Counted from the first letter of the stretch, positions 56,456 through 64,000 are shown. The stretch is DNA of 64,000 bases from Lachnospiraceae bacterium (GCA_017395635.1 JAFQOE010000020.1:36730-100729); one strand, 5' to 3'. Program-made: numbers and translations. The notes: generated from the sequence alone by a model not told the origin.

Positions 56456-57523
56456 CTATTCAAATGATACTCCGGCACCCTCGCCATTTCCGATAATAGA
56501 AATCCATGTTTTACCTGGGTTTAACAAAAGCTCTTCGCCATCTTCTGTATAATATTTGGTCTTAGATTTCTTGTCAGCTTTTTCCCACTTGATAGGGATT
56601 GCTTTACCATTGGTACAATAATAACCTTCGCCGGAACCAACCTGTGTTAACTCTTGTAAATCATTCTTAGGATTGATACATTCATAAGCAGACTGTTGAA
56701 TAATAACATTCTTAAATGTTAAGATATTATTTCCTTCTTCTGCCATATTGTCTACCTGAGCCTTACCATATTCATAGCGCTCGTATACACCTTTATCTGT
56801 ATTGTAAACAAAATATGGTTTCATATAAGAACCAAAGCTTACATGTACCGTATTAGCTACTGAACCATTTTCCAAATCTGTATCTGATTCGTTGAAAGAT
56901 AATACTTTTTCGTGATTCTCACTATATTCAACGGAATAACCAAAATCCTCTATACCCTTTTTGATTTTTTCACTTGTTGTATATACATTATGTGGTGCAA
57001 CACGAGAATTATCACGATAATAACCGGCATCGTATGTCAAACCATTAACAGCATCAATTGCTCCTTTGTTCAATATTTTCTTTGCTGGAGCAGATTGTCC
57101 ATAACAAAAATAAATAGCATCATATTCATTTGCAATATTAATGTAATAATGTCTTGCACTTCTAACAGAACCAAGCTTCTCTATATCGTCATACTCAGAG
57201 AAAATAGGCATGATTCTTGTGATTCCACCTTCAACCATACACTCGTATATGATGTCTGCCTTCTGTGTGCTCGAGGATGGTAATGCATCTACGATATTAT
57301 TAATCATAATAGCAATCGGTCTTTTCGGTACATAATCCGTTGACCATTCACCTGTTAATTCGTTATAAAATTCCCCCTTATGAGGATCTTCGGTCGTTGC
57401 TTCTTCTGTTGTAACCTCTTCAGTCGTTACAACTTCTGTTGTTGCAGGTTCTTCTTTCTTGCATCCGAAGACAGAAAGTGCCGCAACACCCAATATTGTT
57501 AATGCTAATAATCTTTTCTTCAT
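56456..57523 (-). CDS. DUF3048 (YerB-like) lipoprotein
   Basis: A 355-residue exported lipoprotein: signal peptide with lipobox ALSVFGC (C21), a Thr/Glu-rich spacer (TTEVVTTEEVTTEEATTED), then DUF3048 (RPIAIMINNIVDALPSSSTQ, IYECMVEGGITRIMPIFSEY, LGSVRSARHYYINIA) and its C-terminal part ending in the family-like GKTWISIIGN. The function is unknown; exported relatives are common in Firmicutes. GGAG is eight bases before the ATG. It starts 12 bases after ybeY and is followed by a terminator. Confidence 0.92.
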   Translation of the reverse strand: MKKRLLALTILGVAALSVFGCKKEEPATTEVVTTEEVTTEEATTEDPHKGEFYNELTGEWSTDYVPKRPIAIMINNIVDALPSSSTQKADIIYECMVEGGITRIMPIFSEYDDIEKLGSVRSARHYYINIANEYDAIYFCYGQSAPAKKILNKGAIDAVNGLTYDAGYYRDNSRVAPHNVYTTSEKIKKGIEDFGYSVEYSENHEKVLSFNESDTDLENGSVANTVHVSFGSYMKPYFVYNTDKGVYERYEYGKAQVDNMAEEGNNILTFKNVIIQQSAYECINPKNDLQELTQVGSGEGYYCTNGKAIPIKWEKADKKSKTKYYTEDGEELLLNPGKTWISIIGNGEGAGVSFE

Positions 57524-57535
57524 TGTCTTTTCTCC

Positions 57536-58042
57536 TTAGTCTGTAATATCTCTTGTATAGCCAATCTGTTGCAATATTTCATCTTGTATATGTTCCATAC
57601 GAATCCGTTCATCTTCTTCCATATGGTCATATCCGGATAAATGCAACATACTATGCGCAATTAAGAAGGCATATTCTCTCTTAATACTATGATTATACTG
57701 TTCCGCTTGTTCTTTCACTTTTTCAAGAGAAATCATTATATCACCTAATAGCAATTCACCCGTGGTTGCATTGAACAAAGATACATCATTCTCTGCAAGT
57801 GAAAAATCTGCTTCTGCCTGAAAATCAATCATCGGAAAGGATAACACATCTGTAGGTGTATCTATACCACGCATATCTTTGTTGGTTTCTTGTATTCCTT
57901 TATTATCTGTAAGCAAAATATTCACTTCACATTCATAAGGACATCCAACATACTCCAAAGTAGCCTTTATTATTTCTTCTGCGATTCTTTCATATTCAAT
58001 TCCAAAAGAAATATCTGTCTCTTTTTCTAAAAGTATTGTCAT
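57536..58042 (-). CDS. ybeY: YbeY, rRNA-processing endoribonuclease
   Basis: Metal-dependent RNase for 16S rRNA 3'-end maturation and ribosome quality control. The three metal histidines are in HSMLHLSGYDHMEEDE, with STRGIDTPTDVLSFP-type sequence (MRGIDTPTDVLSFPM) before it and the strand GELLLGDIMISLEKV. The 168-residue length is typical. GAGAGG precedes the ATG. phoH lies upstream, the usual partner, but a 137-base gap with its own promoter separates them. Confidence 0.95.
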   Translation of the reverse strand: MTILLEKETDISFGIEYERIAEEIIKATLEYVGCPYECEVNILLTDNKGIQETNKDMRGIDTPTDVLSFPMIDFQAEADFSLAENDVSLFNATTGELLLGDIMISLEKVKEQAEQYNHSIKREYAFLIAHSMLHLSGYDHMEEDERIRMEHIQDEILQQIGYTRDITD

Positions 58043-58134
58043 AAAAACCTCTCACATATTGTGCATCTATATTGTCCAACTATATAGTTCCTATCATACT
58101 ACACTTCTATTATATAGTCAGACAACCAAAAGCT

Positions 58135-58163
58135 ATTATACACTATATATACGAGCAAATCAA
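58135..58163 (-). promoter_or_regulatory. Predicted ybeY promoter
   Basis: On the minus strand TTGATT (58158-58163), a 17-base spacer and a perfect TATAAT (58135-58140). A second TATATAATAG-like sequence lies further downstream in the leader. Confidence 0.62.
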
Positions 58164-58179
58164 GTTGACACCACTATAT

Positions 58180-59160
58180 TTATACACGTTTACCTTTTTT
58201 CACTGCCTTCTGTTCGTAATCATCATATGCTTTCACAATACGTTGAACAAGGGGATGTCTTACAACATCCTGACTAGACATATGACAAACCGCAATATCA
58301 TCAACATTCTTCAAAACCTTCAATGCAACATCCAACCCACTGATTGCATCTTTGGGAATATCTTTTTGGGATAAATCACCCGTAATAATTGCTTTCGAAC
58401 CAAAACCAATACGGGTTAAAAACATCTTCATCTGAGCCGGTGTTGTATTCTGTGCTTCATCTAATACAATAAATGCATTATCTAAAGTTCTGCCTCGCAT
58501 ATAAGCCAATGGCGCAACTTCAATTAATCCCTTTTCCATATTCTTCAGAAAACTTTCTGCTCCCATAATCTCATACAAAGCATCATACAATGGTCGCAAA
58601 TAAGGATCTACCTTACTTTGCAAATCGCCCGGTAAAAATCCCAGCTTTTCACCAGCCTCAATCGCAGGTCTTGTTAAAATGATACGGTTAATTTCATTAT
58701 TCTTAAATGCAGTAATCGCCTTTGCCATAGCTAGATATGTTTTACCGGTACCTGCCGGACCGACACCAAACACTACCATATGTTTGTCAATTGCATTAAG
58801 ATATTGCTTCTGACCGAGTGTTTTTGCTTTGACCGGCTTACCATTTATCGTATGACACACGATATCCTTATCCAATTCCACAACTTCATTGGATTTATGT
58901 TCTATGCTTAATGATAAGGCATAATTAACATTTTGTTCTGTAATCTGATTTCCACGTTTTGCAAGCGCAATTAATGAATTCATTATTTCAATTGTACCTT
59001 CTACATTCCTCTCCGTTCCCATAACTTTTAACTGATCGTCACGTAATATCATAGTAACATTCATATGCTTTTCTATTTTTTTGACATGACAGTCAAATTG
59101 ACCGAATACATTAGCAATGTAGTCAGAAGGTATTTCGATACATCTCTCAAGCGTGCTCAT
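58180..59160 (-). CDS. phoH: PhoH-family ATPase
   Basis: Predicted RNA-linked ATPase of 326 residues. An N-terminal KH-like region (VFGQFDCHVKKIEKHMNVTM) precedes the ATPase with Walker A GVGPAGTGKTYLAMA, RPAIEAGEKLGFLPGDLQSK and Walker B AFIVLDEAQNTTPAQMKMFL, then TGDLSQKD. It lies between yqfD and ybeY, as in many Firmicutes, though the usual pgpH-type HD gene is missing. GGAGA six bases before the ATG. Confidence 0.95.
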   Translation of the reverse strand: MSTLERCIEIPSDYIANVFGQFDCHVKKIEKHMNVTMILRDDQLKVMGTERNVEGTIEIMNSLIALAKRGNQITEQNVNYALSLSIEHKSNEVVELDKDIVCHTINGKPVKAKTLGQKQYLNAIDKHMVVFGVGPAGTGKTYLAMAKAITAFKNNEINRIILTRPAIEAGEKLGFLPGDLQSKVDPYLRPLYDALYEIMGAESFLKNMEKGLIEVAPLAYMRGRTLDNAFIVLDEAQNTTPAQMKMFLTRIGFGSKAIITGDLSQKDIPKDAISGLDVALKVLKNVDDIAVCHMSSQDVVRHPLVQRIVKAYDDYEQKAVKKGKRV

Positions 59161-59175
59161 ATTAACTCTCCAGTC

Positions 59176-60396
59176 TTAATCAATATTTTGATTCTGTAAA
59201 ATCACCTGTGATCCTACTTTAAATGATGTGATTGATTCATTTAAAGTCAAAGTCCCTTTCGCAATCAATCGCTCTCCATCCTGTTCTATTTTAACATCAT
59301 TTTCAATGATTTCTACCCCTTTTTCTTTAAAAGAAGTTATTTTTTCATTTAAACGTTTTTCCAATAGTTTTTTTGCTTCATCCGTAGTATGAGATTTTCT
59401 CTCTAATACATATGAATTCCATTCTGTCATTTTATATCCGAGTGGCAAGTAGAAATTATCAAATATTTTCGCTTTATGAATATCTGTATACGTATCATAA
59501 TTATCTTTCGGCCGTTTAGGAGTATATGGTGTAATACAATAATTACCGACATAAAAAGTAATATATTTCTTAGAATCTTCCGTATAATGCTTATCATAAT
59601 ATTTCAAATCAATATAATCCTCATACTGATATGTCGTAATACCGTACACATCCCCATCCGCAGGAATATAACTGGTTTCAATCACTTCGTTGTTATCATC
59701 ATAAATATAGATTGTACCGGAAATCAAAACATCTCCCTTTTTAACATTGTCTTTTACTTTTGCAATAGGAGTTCCTTCTCTGGTAATCATTTTTGTGATT
59801 TGGGCATCTTTTGAAGCAATAACATCCCCACTCTCATCATTGTTGTTGCTCTTCGTGGTAGACATTCCTTCTTCTAAATAAACTGTCAGACCGGTTCCCT
59901 TTAATTCACAGCTAATCCAAGAGATATCAGAATACTTCGCTCTGAGGTTTTCTTCTAAATCCTTACAATCTATTTTTGTTTTCAAGGTTCCTAGTGGAAC
60001 ATAATTGTCTTCAATATATTCTAGTACATTCTCTTGTACCAGTTTATCTTCACCAATAATCCTTACTTCCCAAATAAAAAGAGAAAGGATATAAATTCCG
60101 GTTAAAAACACGCCAAAACCGGCAAGAAAAACAACTCTGTTTTTGTGGTTTTTGATAAAATACGGAAAGCCATATTTTTGTAAAAGTTTCATTTTCATAT
60201 TGGTCTTTTGTAAATACGGTTTCATTTTCATCAAGTTATATCTTCCTGTATAAAAAATATATCCTTTATCTGTACTTTTTATATCCCAAATAACTATTTC
60301 ATTTTTAATAATCAAATTAATAAATCGTTCCGGTGCAAATCCGTATACTTCAATTTCCACATAACCAATTAAAAAACGCAATAATTTTAACAGCAT
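59176..60396 (-). CDS. yqfD: YqfD-family sporulation protein
   Basis: A 406-residue membrane protein of the family needed for engulfment-stage sporulation in Bacillus. A cytoplasmic N-terminal part (RFLIGYVEIEVYGFAPERFI) is followed by one membrane helix (about 90-112) and an extracytoplasmic region with a FtsQ-like start (IIGEDKLVQENVLEYIED) and VIASKDAQITKMITREGTPI. Later regions are family-typical. It overlaps yqfC by 10 bases. Its presence suggests the organism is, or descends from, an endospore former. Confidence 0.92.
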   Translation of the reverse strand: MLLKLLRFLIGYVEIEVYGFAPERFINLIIKNEIVIWDIKSTDKGYIFYTGRYNLMKMKPYLQKTNMKMKLLQKYGFPYFIKNHKNRVVFLAGFGVFLTGIYILSLFIWEVRIIGEDKLVQENVLEYIEDNYVPLGTLKTKIDCKDLEENLRAKYSDISWISCELKGTGLTVYLEEGMSTTKSNNNDESGDVIASKDAQITKMITREGTPIAKVKDNVKKGDVLISGTIYIYDDNNEVIETSYIPADGDVYGITTYQYEDYIDLKYYDKHYTEDSKKYITFYVGNYCITPYTPKRPKDNYDTYTDIHKAKIFDNFYLPLGYKMTEWNSYVLERKSHTTDEAKKLLEKRLNEKITSFKEKGVEIIENDVKIEQDGERLIAKGTLTLNESITSFKVGSQVILQNQNID

Positions 60397-60638
60397 AATT
60401 CTCCATTCGAAATATAAGTTATAGTATGTATACTTCCTGTGATTTTCATATCACATCCTGAAAAATAACGAATTTGCAATTGTTCTCCGTGAATTTGTAC
60501 AGATAGTTTTTTACAAGATATAACAATTTCATTTGATGTATATAAATGTATCCCTTTATAGTTCTCTATAATCATTTCTTTATTACCAAATAGACGTATC
60601 AATAATTCTCCAAATACAATATCATTTGATATGTTCAC
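60387..60638 (-). CDS. yqfC: YqfC-family sporulation protein
   Basis: Small protein (83 residues) with the YabP/YqfC fold: FGELLIRLFGNKEMIIENYK, GIHLYTSNEIVISCKKLSVQ and LQIRYFSGCDMKITGSI. In spore formers it is expressed in the mother cell with YqfD. The start is taken as GTG 60638, about eight bases after GGCGG; GTG 60647 is an alternative. A sporulation sigma site could not be placed with confidence. Confidence 0.88.
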   Translation of the reverse strand: MNISNDIVFGELLIRLFGNKEMIIENYKGIHLYTSNEIVISCKKLSVQIHGEQLQIRYFSGCDMKITGSIHTITYISNGELCC

Positions 60639-60815
60639 GAAACACACCGCCTATTACTTCTCTGTTAAGTATATGCACAACGATTCTTCTTATGTACTTT
60701 GGTCGAAAAAATCATAGAATTTTTCCAAAATCAAACTTTCATATCAACTTTTTTCTTTCGTATATCTGAGGGCAAATTCCATCATAAGGTGTCCTTTCAT
60801 TCCCTTTCGGTAATG

Positions 60816-60884
60816 AAAAAAAGATACTGCTCCTGCATTCAATTGACTTACGTCAACGAAAGGCAGGTAACAGTATCTTTTTTT
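60816..60884. terminator. Three-tier hairpin between the NADAR and yqfC genes
   Basis: The outer 14-bp stem AAAAAAAGATACTG / CAGTATCTTTTTTT, a CCTGC/GCAGG stem and an inner TTGAC/GTCAA stem with TTAC loop stack into one long structure. Both strands end in T runs, so it can terminate transcription either way. The elaborate interior is more than a simple terminator needs. The remaining 60639-60815 has no gene; a TTTCATT/AATGAAA stem precedes the structure. Confidence 0.75.
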
Positions 60885-60926
60885 AATTAAGGGGATTGGT
60901 GTCCTAAAGTATAACCATAATTAAAT

Positions 60927-61355
60927 TTAAAGTTTTTCTCTCACTTCCATCAATATAATTCCTAGCATATTTTTCCCAGAACCATCTTTACCACATCCCC
61001 AATAATAATCATTGGATGTATTTTCAACTATGGTCTCTTTTCCAGTAGATAATAATACATTTTTAATCTCTTTGTTTTGTGTAAATTTTGCTAATACTGC
61101 TTTTCGCATGATATCATCTTTGACTTGTTCCCAATCAGCTCTTAATGGTAACTCTCTATTTCTTCCCATTTCTGCTGCTTTCATAGGATTATCAAGTAAA
61201 CGAATTATCTCTTCATACTCAGTCCCACAAAATTTCTGTGCTTGAAAATAATGTTCACTCGTCATCCACCATTTTCCATCTAACTCAAATCCGTAATGTG
61301 CAAAATTTGAAAAACAACCATACTTATCATTAATTTTGTAAAAATATATTGCCAT
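60927..61355 (-). CDS. NADAR-family protein (YbiA-like), candidate ADP-ribose-guanine hydrolase
   Basis: A 142-residue complete NADAR protein. Family motifs are GCFSNFAHYGFELDG, WMTSEHYFQAQKFCG, NPMKAAEMGRNRELPLRADW and WGCGKDGSGKNMLGIILMEV. The family acts on N-glycosidic bonds of ADP-ribose derivatives and includes enzymes that remove ADP-ribose from guanine in toxin-antitoxin operons. Here it is the last gene after a RHS-linked ART-like toxin domain and a small acidic gene (16-base gap), which suggests it reverses the toxin's damage. GAGGA eight bases before the ATG. The role is inferred; the family call is firm. Confidence 0.9.
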   Translation of the reverse strand: MAIYFYKINDKYGCFSNFAHYGFELDGKWWMTSEHYFQAQKFCGTEYEEIIRLLDNPMKAAEMGRNRELPLRADWEQVKDDIMRKAVLAKFTQNKEIKNVLLSTGKETIVENTSNDYYWGCGKDGSGKNMLGIILMEVREKL

Positions 61356-61371
61356 TTCTCAATTCCTCACT

Positions 61372-61674
61372 TTAATTTTTAAATGGAGAATCCCATAATA
61401 TTCTATCAAGCATATCTTCAAGATTTGCCACTGCAATAAATAATTCATCATTATAACTACAATGTTCTGCTTCAGCAGATAATGTTCTGTATATAAAAAA
61501 GAGTAAACCTGCATTCTTTCTAGGTATGTATTCTTCTCCCTTCATTTCTTTTTCCAATTCTATCAATATGCCATAGAATTTTTCAAATGCTTGTTTATCT
61601 ATCGTCTTTTCAGTTCGTGCAGGAATTAATAAATCCTGTACTAATTCATCAATTCTTTCATAAAAATCTTCCAT
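61372..61674 (-). CDS. Small acidic helical protein, candidate immunity protein
   Basis: A 100-residue protein of unknown family, predicted mostly helical (MEDFYERIDELVQDLLI, KQAFEKFYGILIELEKEMK, FIAVANLEDMLDRIL) and acidic. AAAGGA six bases before ATG 61674; the frame extension to 61689 uses a TTG that overlaps the ribosome site. It starts 11 bases after the toxin-domain stop, the classical place for a cognate immunity protein that binds the toxin. Confidence 0.7.
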   Translation of the reverse strand: MEDFYERIDELVQDLLIPARTEKTIDKQAFEKFYGILIELEKEMKGEEYIPRKNAGLLFFIYRTLSAEAEHCSYNDELFIAVANLEDMLDRILWDSPFKN

Positions 61675-61685
61675 ACTTAATCCTT

Positions 61686-62324
61686 TCAATTAAAATAATC
61701 AACTATTGCTTCAAATGGTATGCTTTGATATACAGAAATCTCCTGTTGCCAAACTGAGTAATGATATGGTAAGCCTTCTTTTCCATTCACACGAGGGTAA
61801 ATTTCATAACCTTTATATGAAGGAGAATTCACTTTATTCAAATCAATTTTTACAATTCCATACCCACTACCAGATTGATTAAATCCCTTAGCAACACTTA
61901 AATCACTTGTAGTTGAAATATACGGATCATTTACCCATGAAAGTTTTCCCGAACCCTCAACTAAATGTTCCTTTAAACCCCAAGTACCATTTGGATTTTT
62001 TGCTTCCAACCCTAATCCATTTATATACCTCTCGTAGTCTTTTTGATTCAATGCTCTATATACATAATTGCCAGAATCACTACCACTCTCAACGGCAATT
62101 GTCGCACTTCCCTTATTACCAGATACCAATATTTCTCCACATATATTATAGGTTTGATATAAGTTAATGATTGATAGAATAGCTAATATTCCATAGACAA
62201 GTATTTCTTTTGTATCCTTTTCGACAATAGCTGAAATTAAAAGTACTACACTTGCAATCGTTTCCATAACTGCTGTTCCAAACATTACAATTGCAAATGC
62301 TTTCACGCTAAGCATTGCGGTCAA
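61686..62324 (-). CDS. RHS-linked C-terminal toxin domain, ADP-ribosyltransferase-like
   Basis: A 212-residue frame, continuous and in phase with the RHS core apart from one TGA at 62394-62396. The first 70 residues are hydrophobic (VMFGTAVMETIASVVLLISA, ILVYGILAILSIINLY), as in the pre-toxin regions of RHS proteins. The toxin domain shows the order expected of the ART fold: R90 in VYRALNQKDY, S137-T-T in PYISTTSDL, and Q193-x-E195 in WQQEISVYQ. QxE types include guanine- and asparagine-modifying ARTs. As a separate protein it could start at TTG 62324, nine bases after CAGGA. Alternatively it is the end of one RHS protein broken by the TGA. Confidence 0.65.
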   Translation of the reverse strand: MTAMLSVKAFAIVMFGTAVMETIASVVLLISAIVEKDTKEILVYGILAILSIINLYQTYNICGEILVSGNKGSATIAVESGSDSGNYVYRALNQKDYERYINGLGLEAKNPNGTWGLKEHLVEGSGKLSWVNDPYISTTSDLSVAKGFNQSGSGYGIVKIDLNKVNSPSYKGYEIYPRVNGKEGLPYHYSVWQQEISVYQSIPFEAIVDYFN

Positions 62325-62393
62325 ATGTAGGATTCCTGCTGTCCATATACCTGTCTGATATCCTTCAAAGAAGTCTGCTACAAGCCCTATTCC

Positions 62394-63224
62394 TCACTCG
62401 CCCAAAATGCTATTTATTGCCATATTACTTAAACCTGACAATATTCCCATCAAATGAACATTATAGGTCGTTGTTAAACAATCATTTATCGCCATTCCGG
62501 CTGCCATGGTAACAGCAGAGAAGTTTCCACTTGGGTCACTATACTTCACCGGATTACCATTTGCATACAAATACTTATGCAAGGTGTCTGGGTCGTAAAC
62601 ACTTCCTTCATAGGTATCCATACTGATAAAGGTTCCTGTGGATGGGTTCATGTATCTGGATCTTAGGTAGTAGAGGTTACTTGTACCATCATAGTATTCA
62701 CCGGTGTAAAGATAGTGGTTCTCGATTTCTCCACTTCTCTCTATCAACTCTCCATAGGCATTGTAACGGTACTTGTCTGTGATTCTTCCCTCAATATTGT
62801 TAAGGGCACGCACGTCACCATGTCCGTCAAAGAGGTAGTAGGAAGTTTCTTCTCCTCTCACCTCATAAAAGTAGCGATCAGTTAATCTTCCTGCTTCATT
62901 AGTTAAGGTTCTGACATTTCCGTGTCCGTCGTATAGATAATACCATACTTCTCCATCTCTTTCCATGGAAAGCAGTTCGTCACCTCTGGTGTAAGATGCT
63001 ACTTCTTTACCATCTTTGTTTGTTTCAGCCATTACCATGGTAAGACTACTAGTTGTATCGTTTACATAGTAAATAGTTTCCGTCTCATTGATAGTCTTAG
63101 AGGTACGGTTACCTGCATAATCGTAAGTGTAGGACTCAATGGTTACACTGTTACCCTTTTGTATGGTTGCATACTGATATATAATTTTTTCACTATAACA
63201 AAAGATACCATTATTGTTACTCAT
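62394..63224 (-). pseudogene. RHS repeat core, 5'-truncated and ended by an in-frame TGA
   Basis: A 276-residue RHS fragment. YD-type repeats are clear, including a near-duplicate pair (YYLYDGHGNVRTLTNEAGRLTD and its YYLFDGHGDVRALN relative). The RHS-associated core follows (LYYLRSRYMNPSTGTFISMD, YANGNPVKYSDPSGN). Full RHS proteins exceed 1000 residues and carry a signal or N-terminal domain, none of which is present. There is no ribosome site before ATG 63224, and the frame is open back to a TAA near 63288. The TGA at 62394 cuts it from its toxin domain. It may be a displaced RHS tip kept as a recombination donor. Confidence 0.75.
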
Positions 63225-63270
63225 ATAGTCAGTTATTTCTTGTATATATTGTTCTGCGATTTCTTTTTCT

Positions 63271-63366
63271 TCATTTTGGAAATTTTGTTAAAACTCTATT
63301 TACATACCAATCTGTATTATTAAGAATAATATATTTATTCATCTCTTCCTTTATTATCTTTGTCAT
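63271..63366 (-). pseudogene. Start of a small gene frameshifted into the RHS fragment
   Basis: A 31-residue frame beginning at ATG 63366 after AGGATGAG (MTKIIKEEMNKYIILNN, then TDWYVNRVLTKFPK) stops at a TGA just after an AAAA run. Removing one A would continue it as NEEKEIAEQYIQEITDYM and run directly into the RHS frame. This looks like the front of an unrelated (perhaps immunity) gene joined to a RHS tip by recombination and then frameshifted. Confidence 0.5.
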
Positions 63367-63391
63367 CTCATCCTATTACTTAGCATTTATT

Positions 63392-63832
63392 CTAATTCTC
63401 ATCAAATGCTGAATCCGCTGCGAACCACGTATAAATATCTTCCTTTTCTTTATTTTTCATCTCCTTCCATGCAATATAAAATCTTATATCTGATGCTGAA
63501 TCTTTAAAACATATTTTTATCCCATTTTCACTATATTCATATACTCTATCATCTAAATCTCCCTGTGTCCCTATACTTAGTTTTATATCTTGCCAATAAA
63601 AACTTATTAATGATAAATTTTCTCCTGTTTCAATACATTTTTCAAATACAATCCTATTTTTAGGCAGAATCAAGCATTCAAGTAAATCTCCTCTGTTAAA
63701 CAAAACCTTACTTGAAAGTCTATATCTCTTATCAACAGAAAACTGTAAAGTCGTATTTTTTAGTTCTGTTGTATTATAATTAATAATCTTATGATTTACT
63801 TTTAGTACAATCGCTCCCAATGGAGTATCCAT
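63392..63832 (-). CDS. Unknown protein upstream of the RHS fragment
   Basis: A 146-residue soluble-looking protein I do not recognise. It is rich in beta-type segments (GAIVLKVNHKIINYNTTELK, LLECLILPKNRIVFEK, LSLISFYWQDIKLSIG) and ends in an acidic helical part with IYTWFAADSAFDEN. GGGAGGG seven bases before ATG 63832 shows a real start; the extension to 63880 has no such site. The gene lies directly before the broken RHS region, so an immunity protein for a lost toxin is a reasonable guess. Confidence 0.65.
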   Translation of the reverse strand: MDTPLGAIVLKVNHKIINYNTTELKNTTLQFSVDKRYRLSSKVLFNRGDLLECLILPKNRIVFEKCIETGENLSLISFYWQDIKLSIGTQGDLDDRVYEYSENGIKICFKDSASDIRFYIAWKEMKNKEKEDIYTWFAADSAFDEN

Positions 63833-63963
63833 TATGCTACCCTCCCTTTTTAATTTCTTTAGCCATGAGCAAAACTCCACACATTTAGTATTTATGCGGT
63901 TTTGCGAGGCATGGCAACCTCATTTATCACTCCAAATTTATAGTAACAATCAGCTCCGAATGG

Positions 63964-64000
63964 TATAATTAAGTTGTCGAAATCAATTCACCGAAAGGAG
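63964..64000 (+). promoter_or_regulatory. Promoter and ribosome binding site of a gene beyond the right edge
   Basis: An extended -10 (TGGTATAAT, -10 at 63964-63969) without a good -35, followed by GAAAGGAG at the very end of the window. A plus-strand gene should begin within about ten bases outside. Confidence 0.6.

Noticed and set aside
62394..62396. Selenocysteine decoding of the TGA
   Set aside because: RHS proteins are not known selenoproteins, and no bacterial SECIS-like hairpin was apparent right after the TGA; nonsense mutation or gene split is simpler.

Overview
The window looks like a chromosomal stretch of a low-GC, Gram-positive anaerobe of the class Clostridia, most likely a Lachnospiraceae member. 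This is inferred from the AT-rich sequence, the AGGAGG-type ribosome binding sites, the LexA/YneA pair, the sporulation pair YqfC/YqfD, a MinCDE system beside DivIVA and SepF, DUF4321 and DUF3048 proteins, and several hybrid histidine kinases. No rRNA, tRNA or CRISPR array was seen. Apart from the first 8 kb and one small gene at 14.2 kb, every gene is on the minus strand.

Layout. 1-2.5 kb: the 3' end of a chemotaxis receptor, then lexA divergent from a yneA-like SOS division inhibitor with three LexA-type boxes between them, and a TtcA-like thiolase. 2.6-7.9 kb (accessory): a giant surface adhesin/pilin with a thioester-type head and Cna-B-like repeats, its sortase, and a XerS-like tyrosine recombinase behind a structured 323-base intergenic region. 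8-15.8 kb: rluD, lspA, divIVA, sepF, yggS, a HlyD-like membrane protein, a DUF378 protein and a lipoprotein D,D-carboxypeptidase. 15.4-36 kb (read right to left): a near-continuous gene chain HD-GYP regulator, miaB, two unknown genes, mutS, a 2H phosphoesterase, mutL, miaA, ynbB-like, DUF4321, mreC, mreD, mrdA (PBP2), minC, minD, minE, rodA, mgsA, dac. It joins tRNA modification, mismatch repair, the cell-elongation machinery and the Min system.

36-50.6 kb is a signalling block: proA, a hybrid kinase, DegV, REC-GGDEF, a MoxR ATPase with a CoxE-like VWA protein, a metallophosphoesterase, and an overlapping triplet of two BMP-family binding proteins plus a second hybrid kinase with no ABC transporter. 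50.6-60.6 kb: a 5-formyl-THF cyclo-ligase, two FAD oxidoreductases, cytidine deaminase, a DUF3048 lipoprotein, ybeY, phoH, yqfD and yqfC.

60.6-64 kb is a polymorphic-toxin locus. A truncated RHS core is separated by one in-frame TGA from a C-terminal domain with an ADP-ribosyltransferase-like R / S-T-T / QxE pattern. A 100-residue acidic protein and a NADAR-family protein follow directly. Because NADAR enzymes can remove ADP-ribose from guanine, the toxin and the NADAR protein may be a matched attack/reversal pair. This is the most interesting candidate system in the window. The right edge holds an extended -10 promoter and a ribosome binding site for a plus-strand gene that starts outside the window.
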